Assembly: GCF_014650595.1 (NCBI RefSeq)
Contig: NZ_BMVG01000006.1
Coordinates: 1 to 64,000 of the forward strand
Source: Streptomyces alanosinicus
Lineage (GTDB): Bacteria; Actinomycetota; Actinomycetes; Streptomycetales; Streptomycetaceae
Length of the DNA stretch: 64,000 bases
Direction: 5' to 3'
Both the position numbers and the translations under genes were made by a program. Each line of letters begins with the position of its first letter. Positions within the stretch are counted from its first letter, which is position 1. Positions 24,843 through 31,924 of this stretch are shown here, piece by piece. The notes under the pieces are model-generated. The model worked only from the letters and a program-made list of their open reading frames with translations, had not been told where the DNA came from and did not search any database.

Positions 24843-25484
24843 ATGCCCGACACCCCCGCCGCCACGCCGCGCGCCCGCGTCCGGGTACCGCTGCGCTTCC
24901 ACGACGGCTACAGCGTCGACGCCGAACTCGTCACCTTCCACGGCCTGGCCGACGGCCAGGAGCACGTCGCCGTCGTCCTCGGCGACCCGGCCCCGGACGC
25001 CGTCCCTCTGGTGCGCCTGCACTCCGAGTGCCTGACCGGCGATGTCTTCGGCTCGGCCCGCTGCGACTGCGGTCCCCAGCTGCGCGAGGCGGTCGAGCGC
25101 ATCGCCGAGCGCGGGGGCGTGCTGCTCTACCTCCGCCAGGAGGGCCGCGGCATCGGCCTGTACAACAAGCTCGACGCCTACGCCCTGCAGGACCAGGGTC
25201 TCGACACCTACGAGGCGAACGCCGCGCTCGGCCTGCCGGAGGACGGCCGCGACTACACGGCCGCCGCGCAGATGCTCACCGCCCTCGGCATCGGGGAGCT
25301 GGACCTGCTGTCCAACAACCCCGACAAGGCGGAGCAGTTGCGCGAGCTGGGCGTCGTCGTACGGGACCGGGTGCCGACCGGTGTCTTCACCACGGCGCAC
25401 AACGTGCGCTATCTGCGGGCGAAGGTCCTGCAGACCCGGCACACCCTGCCGCTCGCCGAACTGACGGAGCTGAACGCGGGCTGA
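24843..25484 (+). CDS. ribA: GTP cyclohydrolase II (stand-alone)
   Basis: The 213-aa protein aligns over its length with E. coli RibA: zinc ligands Cys63, Cys74, Cys76 (CLTGD...CDCG), the GTP-binding LYLRQEGRGIGLYNK, the catalytic Tyr equivalent to E. coli Tyr105 (AYALQDQ, Tyr113), and NNPDKAEQL. It opens GTP to the 2,5-diamino-pyrimidinone 5'-phosphate. A known S. coelicolor paralogue with Met at the Tyr105 position stops at the formylated intermediate; the Tyr here predicts the canonical product. There is no RibB half, unlike the housekeeping RibBA. GGAGGG precedes the ATG. Confidence 0.92.
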   Translation: MPDTPAATPRARVRVPLRFHDGYSVDAELVTFHGLADGQEHVAVVLGDPAPDAVPLVRLHSECLTGDVFGSARCDCGPQLREAVERIAERGGVLLYLRQEGRGIGLYNKLDAYALQDQGLDTYEANAALGLPEDGRDYTAAAQMLTALGIGELDLLSNNPDKAEQLRELGVVVRDRVPTGVFTTAHNVRYLRAKVLQTRHTLPLAELTELNAG

Positions 25485-25550
25485 CGCACGCGGGCTGACG
25501 CACGCGGGCTGACGCACGCGGGCTGATGCGCGCGGGCTGACGCACGCGGG
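25478..25550. repeat. Five tandem copies of a 14-bp unit GGGCTGACGCACGC
   Basis: Five head-to-tail copies (the fourth with two changes) start inside the last codons of the cyclohydrolase gene and run to the stop of the convergent MFS gene. The first copy supplies the TGA stop codon. Confidence 0.9.
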
Positions 25551-25557
25551 CCGCCGG

Positions 25558-27132
25558 TCAGCCCGGGGGGCGGCGGCCCGGCAGCCGCAGCGACGGCAGC
25601 ACCGCCAGGGCCAGCAGGGCCGCCGCGACGGCGTACGCGGTCCGGAAGCCGGCCGGGGTCAGGCCCGCCTGGCCCAGCACCACCGACAGCACGGCCGTCC
25701 CGACGGACGCCCCCAGCTGGGAGTTGATGCTCAGCGCGGTACTCGCCGCGGCCAGTTGCGGCGCTGGCAGTTCCCGGCTCGCGGTGGTCATCGTCGGCAT
25801 CAGCGCCGTGCCGGCGCCGACACCCAGCACCATGGCCGATACGACCATCCGCCAGGACGCGACCCCGGGCACCCCGGCCTGCCAGGCCAGCAACGCCATC
25901 CCGAGGGCGGCCACCGCGATCCCGGCCGGGATCAGCCGGCGTGGCGCCACCTTGTCGATCCGCCGCGCCGCGATCTGCATGGTCGTACCGACGACCAGGC
26001 CCGTCGGCGCGCCCAGCAGACCGGCCGCCGTGGCGCTCAGCCCCCGCTCCTGCTGCCAGTACAGCGGGCCGAGCAGCATCGCGCCGAAGTAGCCGCTGGT
26101 GAACAGGGCGAGGGTGCCGACGGCGGCGGCGAAGGTACGGTCACGCAGCAGCCGCAGGTCCAGCAGCGGTGCGGACGCGGTGAGCGCGCGGCGTACGAAG
26201 CCCGCCGCGAGGGCCACGCCGGCGAGCGTCGGCACCAGCGCACCGGGCGCGGTGAAGTCGCCGCGCTCGCCGCCCCGGGCCAGGCCGAACAGCAGCAGGG
26301 CGAGGCCGGGCGAGAGCATCAGCAGGCCGGGGAGGTCCAGCCGGGCGGCGGTCCGCCCGGTGCCGGTCGTCGGCGCGTGAGCCGGCAGCAGCCGTAGTCC
26401 GAGCGTCAGGGCCAGGGCGCCGACGGGCACGTTGACCAGGAAGATCCAGTGCCAGGAGACGGCGTCGACGAGCCAGCCGCCGAGCACAGGACCGGCCACC
26501 GGACCGACCAGGACGGGCAGGCCGGCCACGGCCATGGCGCGGCCGAGCCGGTCACGGCCGGCGGCGCCCATCACCATCGTCATGCCGACCGGCTGCAGCA
26601 GTCCGCCGCCGAGTCCCTGCACCGCCCGGAAGGCGATGAGGCTGCCCGCGTCCCAGGCGCAGGCGGCGAGCAGCGAGCCGAGGGTGAAGAGCGTGAGCGC
26701 GGTCAGATAGGCGCGCTTGGCGCCGAGCCGGGCCATGACCCAGGCGGCGGTCGGGATGACGGCGGCCAGCGCGAGCGTGTACGCGGTGGCGGTCCACTGG
26801 ATGGTCTCCAGCGAGGCGCCGAAGGACTGCGAGAGCCGGCGCATCGCGACGTTGACGATCGTCATGTCCAGCATCGCCATCACCGCGCCGATGACGGTGA
26901 CGGCCAGGGTGCGGTTCAGGACCGTGGACGAAGTCTCCGGGGTCGCCGGGTTCTCCGGGTTCTCCGGGTTCGATCGGATATCCGGGTTCGCTGGGTTGTC
27001 CGGGTTCGCTGGGCTGTCCGGGTTCGCTGAGATATCCGGGTTCGCTGAGTGATCCAGGTCCGCTGGGTGATCCAGGTCCGCTGCCGGTCGGGCCGGTGTC
27101 GCGGCGGACGCGGTCGTACGCATCTCCCCCAC
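25558..27132 (-). CDS. MFS drug-efflux protein (DHA2/EmrB-QacA type)
   Basis: A 524-aa protein with about 14 transmembrane helices. The N-terminal 65 residues are an unusual hydrophilic repeat (xNPDxxA units), followed by RTLAVTVIGAVMAMLDMTIVNVA, which is the DHA2 motif for helix 1 with the acidic LD..I; motif C GLPVLVGPVAGPVLGGWLVD is near 195. Proton-driven export of toxic compounds is expected. Its start lies just upstream of the FMN reductase stop on the same strand (22 bp), so the two may be cotranscribed and controlled by the TetR gene beyond. Confidence 0.9.
   Translation of the reverse strand: MGEMRTTASAATPARPAADLDHPADLDHSANPDISANPDSPANPDNPANPDIRSNPENPENPATPETSSTVLNRTLAVTVIGAVMAMLDMTIVNVAMRRLSQSFGASLETIQWTATAYTLALAAVIPTAAWVMARLGAKRAYLTALTLFTLGSLLAACAWDAGSLIAFRAVQGLGGGLLQPVGMTMVMGAAGRDRLGRAMAVAGLPVLVGPVAGPVLGGWLVDAVSWHWIFLVNVPVGALALTLGLRLLPAHAPTTGTGRTAARLDLPGLLMLSPGLALLLFGLARGGERGDFTAPGALVPTLAGVALAAGFVRRALTASAPLLDLRLLRDRTFAAAVGTLALFTSGYFGAMLLGPLYWQQERGLSATAAGLLGAPTGLVVGTTMQIAARRIDKVAPRRLIPAGIAVAALGMALLAWQAGVPGVASWRMVVSAMVLGVGAGTALMPTMTTASRELPAPQLAAASTALSINSQLGASVGTAVLSVVLGQAGLTPAGFRTAYAVAAALLALAVLPSLRLPGRRPPG
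26978..27085. repeat. Six 18-bp tandem repeats encoding the MFS N-terminus
   Basis: Units such as TTGTCCGGGTTCGCTGGG repeat six times with small changes. In the minus frame they encode NPDxxA/DLDxxA hexapeptides at residues about 20-55 of the efflux protein. Spacer-free and in frame, so not a CRISPR array. Confidence 0.85.
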
Positions 27133-27153
27133 CTCTCCTCCCCCTCCCCGCCC

Positions 27154-27810
27154 TCAGCCCTCGTACGGGCGCTCGGCCCGCGCGGAGCGCAACGCCCGGC
27201 CCCACCAGGTGAGTTGGCCCAACATGCCCTTGAGGGCGCCGGTGCACACGGCCGTGTCCCGCGGGGTGCCGTCCTCGCCGAGGCCGGACCAGGGGCCGTG
27301 CAGGCTGACCGAGTCGCGCACGGTCATGGCGTGCAGTTCGGCGAAGACCAGCCGGAGCTGCTCGACCGCGCGCAGCCCGCCGCCGAGGCCGCCGTAGGAG
27401 ACGAAGCCCACCGGCTTGGCCTGCCACTGGGCGTGGTGCCAGTCGATGAAGTTCTTCAGGGACGCCGGGAAGCTGTGGTTGTACTCGGGCGTGACGACGA
27501 CGAACGCGTCGGCGTCGGCCAGCCGCGGCGAGATGTCGCGCAGCGCGGCGACGGCCCCGGGGCTCGGCGTGCCGCCGAAGGAGGGCAGCGCCATCGGGAG
27601 GTCGATCCCGGCAAGGTCGATGACGTCGAGGTCGAGACCGGCGTCGCCGGCGGCGGCACCGAGGAACCACTCGGTGACGGCCGGGCCCAGCCGGCCCTCG
27701 CGGACGCTGCCGACGAGGACGGCGACGCGCAGCGGCGCCTCGTCGGACACCGACACGGACATGGGCATGGACATGGACACGGACACGGCTTCGTTGCTGG
27801 TGACAGACAC
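27154..27810 (-). CDS. NADPH-dependent FMN reductase family protein
   Basis: The 218-aa protein starts at a GTG (VSVTSNEAVSVS) with an AAGGGGGG ribosome site; a much longer in-frame reading to 28122 crosses the operators and is rejected. Flavodoxin-like fold: GSVREGRLGPAV phosphate loop near 35-45, VVVTPEYNHSFPASLKNFIDW (about 115-135) and VSYGGLGGGLRAVEQLR. Members reduce FMN, quinones or chromate. It diverges from a TetR gene with two strong palindromes between them. The first 25 residues are a Ser/Val/Met-rich repeat of unclear value. Confidence 0.88.
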   Translation of the reverse strand: MSVTSNEAVSVSMSMPMSVSVSDEAPLRVAVLVGSVREGRLGPAVTEWFLGAAAGDAGLDLDVIDLAGIDLPMALPSFGGTPSPGAVAALRDISPRLADADAFVVVTPEYNHSFPASLKNFIDWHHAQWQAKPVGFVSYGGLGGGLRAVEQLRLVFAELHAMTVRDSVSLHGPWSGLGEDGTPRDTAVCTGALKGMLGQLTWWGRALRSARAERPYEG

Positions 27811-27899
27811 AGGTGTCCCCCCTTCTGCCGGACTCTTCCGGCTTCTTCCGGCTTCTCCCGGTGGGCCGGCCGCCCTTCGCGGCCTTCCGCACAGCAAGG

Positions 27900-27936
27900 T
27901 ACAACGGTCGTTGTAAAAAATACAACGCCCGTTGTA
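27900..27936. promoter_or_regulatory. Twin 16-bp palindromic operators
   Basis: TACAACGGTCGTTGTA (27900-27915) and TACAACGCCCGTTGTA (27921-27936) are near-identical palindromes with centres 21 bp apart (two helical turns), between the divergent FMN reductase and TetR genes. TAGAGT (27944-27949) follows as a possible -10 of the TetR gene. This is a textbook TetR operator arrangement. Confidence 0.85.
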
Positions 27937-27971
27937 AACCGGATAGAGTGGCCGACCAGAAGGGGGCGGGT

Positions 27972-28691
27972 GTGGGCGAAACGAACGAGTCCCGGCTGAC
28001 GCAGGCGCGAGGCGAGGTCTCACCGCGCAAGCTGGAGAAACAGATGGCGATCGCGAGCGCGTCCTGCACGCTCTTCGGCCGCGAGGGCTATGCGCGCGCC
28101 TCGATCGACGCGCTGGCCGCACAGGCCGGCGTCTCCACGCGCACGCTGTACAACCACTTCCCCGGCGGCAAGGCCCAGCTCTTCCAGACGGTGGTGACCT
28201 GGACGTCCAACGAGGTCCGCGACGCCCAACTGGCGCGCCTGCGCGCCGTGCTGGACCCCGAGCGGCCGCCGCGCGCCGAGGACCTGGAGCGCGATCTGGT
28301 CACCCTGGCCCGCGCGTTCGTCAGCCTCATGGCCGACTACCCGTACCACTTCGCGCTCGTCCGCCATATCCACGCCGAGGCCGACCATGTGCCGCCGGAG
28401 GTCCTCAAGGCCTGGTACGAGGCCGGTCCGGGACCGGTCGGCCGGGCCGTCACCGAGGCGATGACGCACCTCGCGGACGCGGGCCTGCTCGATCCGCACG
28501 GCGACGCGGCGATGGCCGCCGCCCACTTCACGGCCCTGACCACCCACACGATCGTGCAGTTCACCAACTACGGCGTCCATCCCCTCCCCGCGGCGGAGAC
28601 GGACCGTCTGATCCGGGGCGGCGTGGCGGCGTTCCTGCGGGCCTACGGACGCACGGACCTCAGTCGGGCCGACCTCGGCCGGGCCGGCTGA
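27972..28691 (+). CDS. TetR-family regulator
   Basis: The 239-aa product (GTG start, MGETNESRLTQ) has the TetR helix-turn-helix at about residues 30-75 (ASIDALAAQAGVSTRTLYNHFPGGKAQLFQTVV) and a helical ligand domain of the AefR/TetR_C type (VTLARAFVSLMADYPYHFALVRHI). It very likely binds the twin palindromes upstream and represses itself, the FMN reductase gene and possibly the efflux gene behind it. Inducer unknown. Confidence 0.9.
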   Translation: MGETNESRLTQARGEVSPRKLEKQMAIASASCTLFGREGYARASIDALAAQAGVSTRTLYNHFPGGKAQLFQTVVTWTSNEVRDAQLARLRAVLDPERPPRAEDLERDLVTLARAFVSLMADYPYHFALVRHIHAEADHVPPEVLKAWYEAGPGPVGRAVTEAMTHLADAGLLDPHGDAAMAAAHFTALTTHTIVQFTNYGVHPLPAAETDRLIRGGVAAFLRAYGRTDLSRADLGRAG

Positions 28692-28701
28692 TCCGCACGC
28701 G

Positions 28702-29376
28702 TCACCGCGCCCCCCGGAGGAACCCCTCCACCACCCGGCGCACCTTCCTGGCGGCGCCGTCGTCCCCGAGCCGCATGGCGATGTTGGCCGCGTTGCAGAC
28801 GGCGTCCAGCTGGAAGACGGTCAACTCCACGTCCAGAGGGGCGATTTCATCGTCCCCGACGGCCCGCCGCAGCTGTTCGCCGATGAGTTTCAGCCATGCG
28901 TCGCGGTGGGCGAGCAGGGCGTCGCGGACCGCGCCGGGGCGGCTGTCGTAGGCGGGAAGGTTGGCGGACCAGAAGCAGCCGCCGGCGAACAGGGGCGTCT
29001 GCGCGTAGACGATCCAGTGCTCGGTCAGCGCCCGCAGCCGGGCGGAGCCCGCGGGGAAGGACCGCGTGGGCCGCACGACCGCGCGCTCGAACTCCCGGTG
29101 CGCGCTCTCGGCGGCGGCGAGCTGCAGGTTCTCCTTGGTACGGAACAGCGTCTGGACACCGCTCTTGCTCAGCCCGAGGTCGGCGGCGAGCCGGCCGATG
29201 CTGAGCCCGTCGAGCCCGTCCAGCGAAGCGATGTCGACGGCGTGCCGGGCGACCCGCTGCCGGGCGCGGGCGCCGCGCACCAGCCGCAGATCGGTCACCT
29301 CGGGACCCTCGGCACCCAGGATTCCCCGTCCCGCGTCGCGCTCCGGGCCGTGTCGTTCGCTTTCCATTCCCGCCAT
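28702..29376 (-). CDS. TetR-family regulator
   Basis: A 224-aa protein; residues about 40-90 form the DNA-binding domain (LDGLSIGRLAADLGLSKSGVQTLFRTKENLQLA), followed by a helical C-terminal domain with FAGGCFWSANLPAYDSRPG, a conserved signature of one TetR subgroup. Alternative start MESERHGPE is three codons downstream. It is convergent with the previous TetR gene (10 bp between stops) and divergent from another TetR gene. No non-regulatory target is adjacent. Confidence 0.85.
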   Translation of the reverse strand: MAGMESERHGPERDAGRGILGAEGPEVTDLRLVRGARARQRVARHAVDIASLDGLDGLSIGRLAADLGLSKSGVQTLFRTKENLQLAAAESAHREFERAVVRPTRSFPAGSARLRALTEHWIVYAQTPLFAGGCFWSANLPAYDSRPGAVRDALLAHRDAWLKLIGEQLRRAVGDDEIAPLDVELTVFQLDAVCNAANIAMRLGDDGAARKVRRVVEGFLRGAR

Positions 29377-29399
29377 CGTGCCACACGCCGGAGAAGATG

Positions 29400-29495
29400 T
29401 ACGTCCGGTCGTATGTTTTGTTCGGTCCTGTTCGACCGCGCCCCGGCGAGGCCTCTGACAACTTCATACGGAGTACTCTGACCGGAGTGGTTTTC
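29400..29495. promoter_or_regulatory. Divergent TetR-TetR control region
   Basis: Contains TACGTCCGGTCGTA (29400-29413, imperfect palindrome with TACG/CGTA arms) and a GAGTACTC palindrome near 29471-29478. Either could be the operator of the flanking TetR genes; no clear consensus promoter is seen. Confidence 0.35.
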
Positions 29496-29527
29496 GATGA
29501 GTACCCGCACACGGAGCCGGACATCCC

Positions 29528-30106
29528 ATGGTGAGACGCAATGACCAGCGACGGGCGGCCCTCGTCGACGCCGCGATCGAGGTGCTGGCGCGGGAAGGCG
29601 CCCGCGGACTGACCTTCCGGGCGGTGGACGGGGCGGCCGCCGTGCCTCCCGGTACGGCGTCCAACTACTTCGCCGGCCGCGACGAGCTGCTCACCCAGGC
29701 CGGAGCCCGCGTCTACGAACGGCTCCAGCCCGACGAGGCCACGATCGCCCGCCAGCGGACGGCCGGCCGCGACCGGGAGACGTACGCGGTGCTGATGCGT
29801 GAACTCGTCGGCCGTATCGCCTCCTTCCGCACCGGCTACCTCGCGCTGCTGGAACTCCGCCTGGAGGCCACCCGCCGCCCGGAACTGCGCGCGGTGCTCA
29901 CCGAGCGGGTCCGCGCCGACCTCGCCGCGAACGTGGCCTATCACGAGGCGTCCGGCCTGCCCGGCGACGCCACGGCCGTCAAACTGCTCTACCTCGCCCT
30001 GAACTGGCTGATCGTCGAACAACTCACCCTGCCGGACGTGCTCTCCGAGGCGGAGCGGGAGGAACTGGTGACGGCGGCGGTGGAACGGATCGTGCCGGAG
30101 GTCTGA
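29528..30106 (+). CDS. TetR-family regulator
   Basis: A 192-aa protein with an N-terminal TetR domain (about 8-55: RRAALVDAAIEVLAREGARGLTFRAVDGAAAVPPGTASNYFAGRDELLTQ) and a helical effector domain with LALLELRLEATRRPELRAVL, the pattern of a common actinobacterial subgroup. It diverges from another TetR gene. The next coding remnant is a cupin fragment 20 bp downstream, which could once have been part of a regulated unit. Confidence 0.88.
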   Translation: MVRRNDQRRAALVDAAIEVLAREGARGLTFRAVDGAAAVPPGTASNYFAGRDELLTQAGARVYERLQPDEATIARQRTAGRDRETYAVLMRELVGRIASFRTGYLALLELRLEATRRPELRAVLTERVRADLAANVAYHEASGLPGDATAVKLLYLALNWLIVEQLTLPDVLSEAEREELVTAAVERIVPEV

Positions 30107-30113
30107 GGCCTGA

Positions 30114-30353
30114 GGTCTGGAACCGGACGAGGAGTACCCCAGCCACCCCCATCAGGCAGGGGTCGTGGAGACCGTCAGTGTGACCGCCGGCCGGATGACC
30201 CTGGTCGTCGACGGCACCGAGCACCCGCTCGCGGCGGGCCAGACCGCCACGTTCGACGACGACACCGCGCACACCTGTCGCGGCGCGGGCACCGGGCCCG
30301 GCCATCTGATCATGACGGTCCAGCTGCCGCCCGGCCCCGCGCGGGCCGAGTGA
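30114..30353 (+). pseudogene. Remnant of a cupin-domain protein (possibly HTH-cupin regulator)
   Basis: The frame opens right after a stop at 30111-30113 and reads EEYPSHPHQAGVVETVSVTAG, then MTLVVDGTEHPLAAGQTATFDDDTAHTC, the core cupin pattern (HxxGVVExVxVxxG, xLxxGxxxxFxxDxxH) found at the C-terminus of XRE-cupin regulators. The N-terminal part is missing, and no good ribosome site precedes the first GTG (30165). Most likely a 5'-truncated gene; a small functional cupin of 62 aa is less likely. Confidence 0.55.
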
Positions 30354-30513
30354 TCTCTATATTCACGGAATGTATTTTTCTGCCTATTCGCATTTTCTCC
30401 GATTGTCGCGACCGGTCCGTTGCTGCGATCGGCCCCATCGGATACTGCTTTTGAGCAACAAAAACACCCGAATGCCCGACATCCGCCCACCCGGAGGCAT
30501 TCGTTAGGCGGGC
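30354..30513. other. AT-rich intergenic patch
   Basis: About 160 bp of clearly lower GC than the surroundings (runs such as TATTTTTCTGCC and CAACAAAAACACC), with an inverted repeat CGAATGCC (30470-30477) / GGCATTCG (30496-30503). It precedes a small ORF and a DUF2637 gene and suggests foreign DNA. Confidence 0.6.
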
Positions 30514-30687
30514 GTGACACGGACTGAAGGACTCACCGTCGGGAATCTCCGCTCGACGATCACATTTAATACACGGCTCGACGAAAGCGAGGTGTTCATT
30601 GACGGATGTTCTGATCTTCTCGACGACTTCCTGAGAAGAATGACCCAGCTGGAGAGCGAGTACCTGCAGGCGATGGTCGGGCTATAG
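30514..30687 (+). CDS. Small acidic protein, 57 aa, unknown
   Basis: An open frame from GTG at 30514 to TAG at 30687: it begins VTRTEGLTVGNLRSTITF and ends LRRMTQLESEYLQAMVGL. It is acidic, probably helical at the C-terminus, and has no signal peptide. Its stop codon overlaps the ribosome site (AGGAAG) of the next gene, 10 bp before that ATG, which suggests translational coupling. GGAGG lies rather far (17 bp) upstream of the GTG. Not recognised. Confidence 0.5.
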   Translation: MTRTEGLTVGNLRSTITFNTRLDESEVFIDGCSDLLDDFLRRMTQLESEYLQAMVGL

Positions 30688-30697
30688 GAAGTACTCG

Positions 30698-31327
30698 ATG
30701 GACAGGACTCACAGCGAAGACATCTTCCTCGACACTGAGTTCAGCACGCTCGAGATGCAATGGGACCCGGTCGAGGAACTGGCCCAGATGCTGTCCGCAG
30801 CGTCCAGCCCCGATCCCGAACCGAGCCCGCCGCACGAACGGTCCAGCCACCGGAGGACCCGGCAGCGACTCCGTGCGGAATCTCGGTCGCAGGACAACAA
30901 TCGGGGCACGCATGTCACGATCCTGATCGCGACCATCTCGGTGTGCGCGGTCTGCATGTTGGGCTGGTCATTCTCGTATTCGTATGCCCAGCTCCGCGCC
31001 ACCGCGTCCTCCGTACTGCCGGCGAGATTGGCCCAGTGGTGGCCGCTGACGGTGTACGGGCCCTGGCTCGTGGCGGCTCTGTCCATTCTGCGGGCCACCG
31101 TCCAGAATCGGAGTGCGCGAAGGTCCTGGGGCGTGGTGCTGGCCGCCTCCGCGATGGCAGTGGCCCTGTGCGTCAGCCACTCACCGCACTCACTGCTTTC
31201 CTGGATCATCTTCGGAATTCCGCCGATCACCGCACTGGTGTGTTTCTGGGAGATCGTCGGCCAGGTGTCGTCCAAGGTCGCCAAACCCCGGCACGCCGCA
31301 CAGGCCCGCCGCCCCACCAAGCCGTAG
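30698..31327 (+). CDS. DUF2637-type membrane protein
   Basis: The 209-aa protein has a hydrophilic N-terminus (1-70, Arg/Ser/Asp-rich) and four hydrophobic segments (about 73-95, 110-130, 142-160 and 168-190). The pattern is that of DUF2637 proteins, frequent on Streptomyces plasmids and integrative elements near spread (spd) genes and also scattered on chromosomes. The start has AGGAAG six bases upstream. Function unknown; the AT-rich upstream patch favours acquisition by transfer. Confidence 0.65.
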   Translation: MDRTHSEDIFLDTEFSTLEMQWDPVEELAQMLSAASSPDPEPSPPHERSSHRRTRQRLRAESRSQDNNRGTHVTILIATISVCAVCMLGWSFSYSYAQLRATASSVLPARLAQWWPLTVYGPWLVAALSILRATVQNRSARRSWGVVLAASAMAVALCVSHSPHSLLSWIIFGIPPITALVCFWEIVGQVSSKVAKPRHAAQARRPTKP

Positions 31328-31410
31328 CGCGACGGCGGCCTCCACGGGCCGCCGTTCGCCGTCACACGCCAGGCCCGCAGCCAGAACGCTCGGGCCCGGC
31401 GCGTGACCGT

Positions 31411-31461
31411 CCCCGCGTCGTGGCCGGCCCGGCGTCGTGACCGACCCGGCGTCGTGACCGA
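31411..31461. repeat. Three 17-bp tandem repeats CCCGGCGTCGTGACCGA
   Basis: Two exact copies (31428-31444, 31445-31461) preceded by a degenerate copy (31411-31427), in the intergenic space between the DUF2637 gene and the secreted-peptide gene. Confidence 0.85.
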
Positions 31462-31587
31462 CCCGGGTTTCGCGCCCGCAACCGATGGACTAACGGAGAG
31501 ACACGCGCCGACCTGGGACGATGATCGAATGGGCGAGGTTCGACATGCGGCCTGTGCGGGGCTGCGCAAGCCTGGGAGACATTCCCC

Positions 31588-31622
31588 CAAGACGCGCGTC
31601 TTGCCCCAAGACACGCGTCTTG
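31588..31622. promoter_or_regulatory. Two palindromes upstream of the secreted peptide gene
   Basis: CAAGACGCGCGTCTTG (31588-31603, perfect) and CAAGACACGCGTCTTG (31607-31622, one pair off) lie in tandem with centres 19 bp apart, ending 27 bp before the ATG at 31650. They look like a double operator, although a role as an mRNA hairpin pair is possible. Confidence 0.6.
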
Positions 31623-31649
31623 CCGAGTCCCCAGAAAGGACCGCTCACC

Positions 31650-31778
31650 ATGCGACGACACCTCTCCACCCTCTTCATCGCTGCGATCCTCACCGCCCTC
31701 GCGGTCCCCGCCGCCTCCGCCGGCGAGGGCCCCTCCCATGTGTGTGACACCCACACGATCAGCTCGCTCTGCTGGTGA
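31650..31778 (+). CDS. Small secreted peptide, 42 aa
   Basis: Reads MRRHLSTLFIAAILTALAVP then an AASA signal-peptidase site, leaving a mature peptide of about 18 residues, GEGPSHVCDTHTISSLCW, with two Cys that could form a disulfide. AAAGGA lies nine bases before the ATG. A double palindrome precedes it and a strong hairpin follows, so it is a complete transcription unit. No modification, export or immunity genes are adjacent. Not recognised; the signal peptide is the only firm functional statement. Confidence 0.6.
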   Translation: MRRHLSTLFIAAILTALAVPAASAGEGPSHVCDTHTISSLCW

Positions 31779-31791
31779 CCTCTTCTTGACC

Positions 31792-31831
31792 GGGGACAGG
31801 CCGCCGGCCGTGGCGGTCGCGGCCTGTCCCC
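31792..31831 (+). terminator. Hairpin terminator of the secreted peptide gene
   Basis: GGGGACAGGCCGC / GCGGCCTGTCCCC, 13-bp perfect stem, starting 14 bp after the stop codon. Confidence 0.75.
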
Positions 31832-31924
31832 ACGCCCTGCACAACGGGAACGCCCCAGCTCCTTCGCGCCGATGGACTGGGGCGTTGCCCTGCGCCGTGA
31901 AGACCCGGGCCGTCGCGTGACGCC

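Noticed and set aside
26978..27085. CRISPR-like regular repeat array
   Set aside because: Units are contiguous without spacers, in frame with the efflux gene, and no cas genes are near.
27154..28122. 322-aa version of the FMN reductase starting at 28122
   Set aside because: It would run across the twin operators and the divergent TetR gene start; GTG 27810 has a ribosome site and fits the family N-terminus.
31650..31778. Lanthipeptide or SapB-like precursor
   Set aside because: It has a Sec signal peptide instead of a leader peptide, and no synthetase gene is adjacent.
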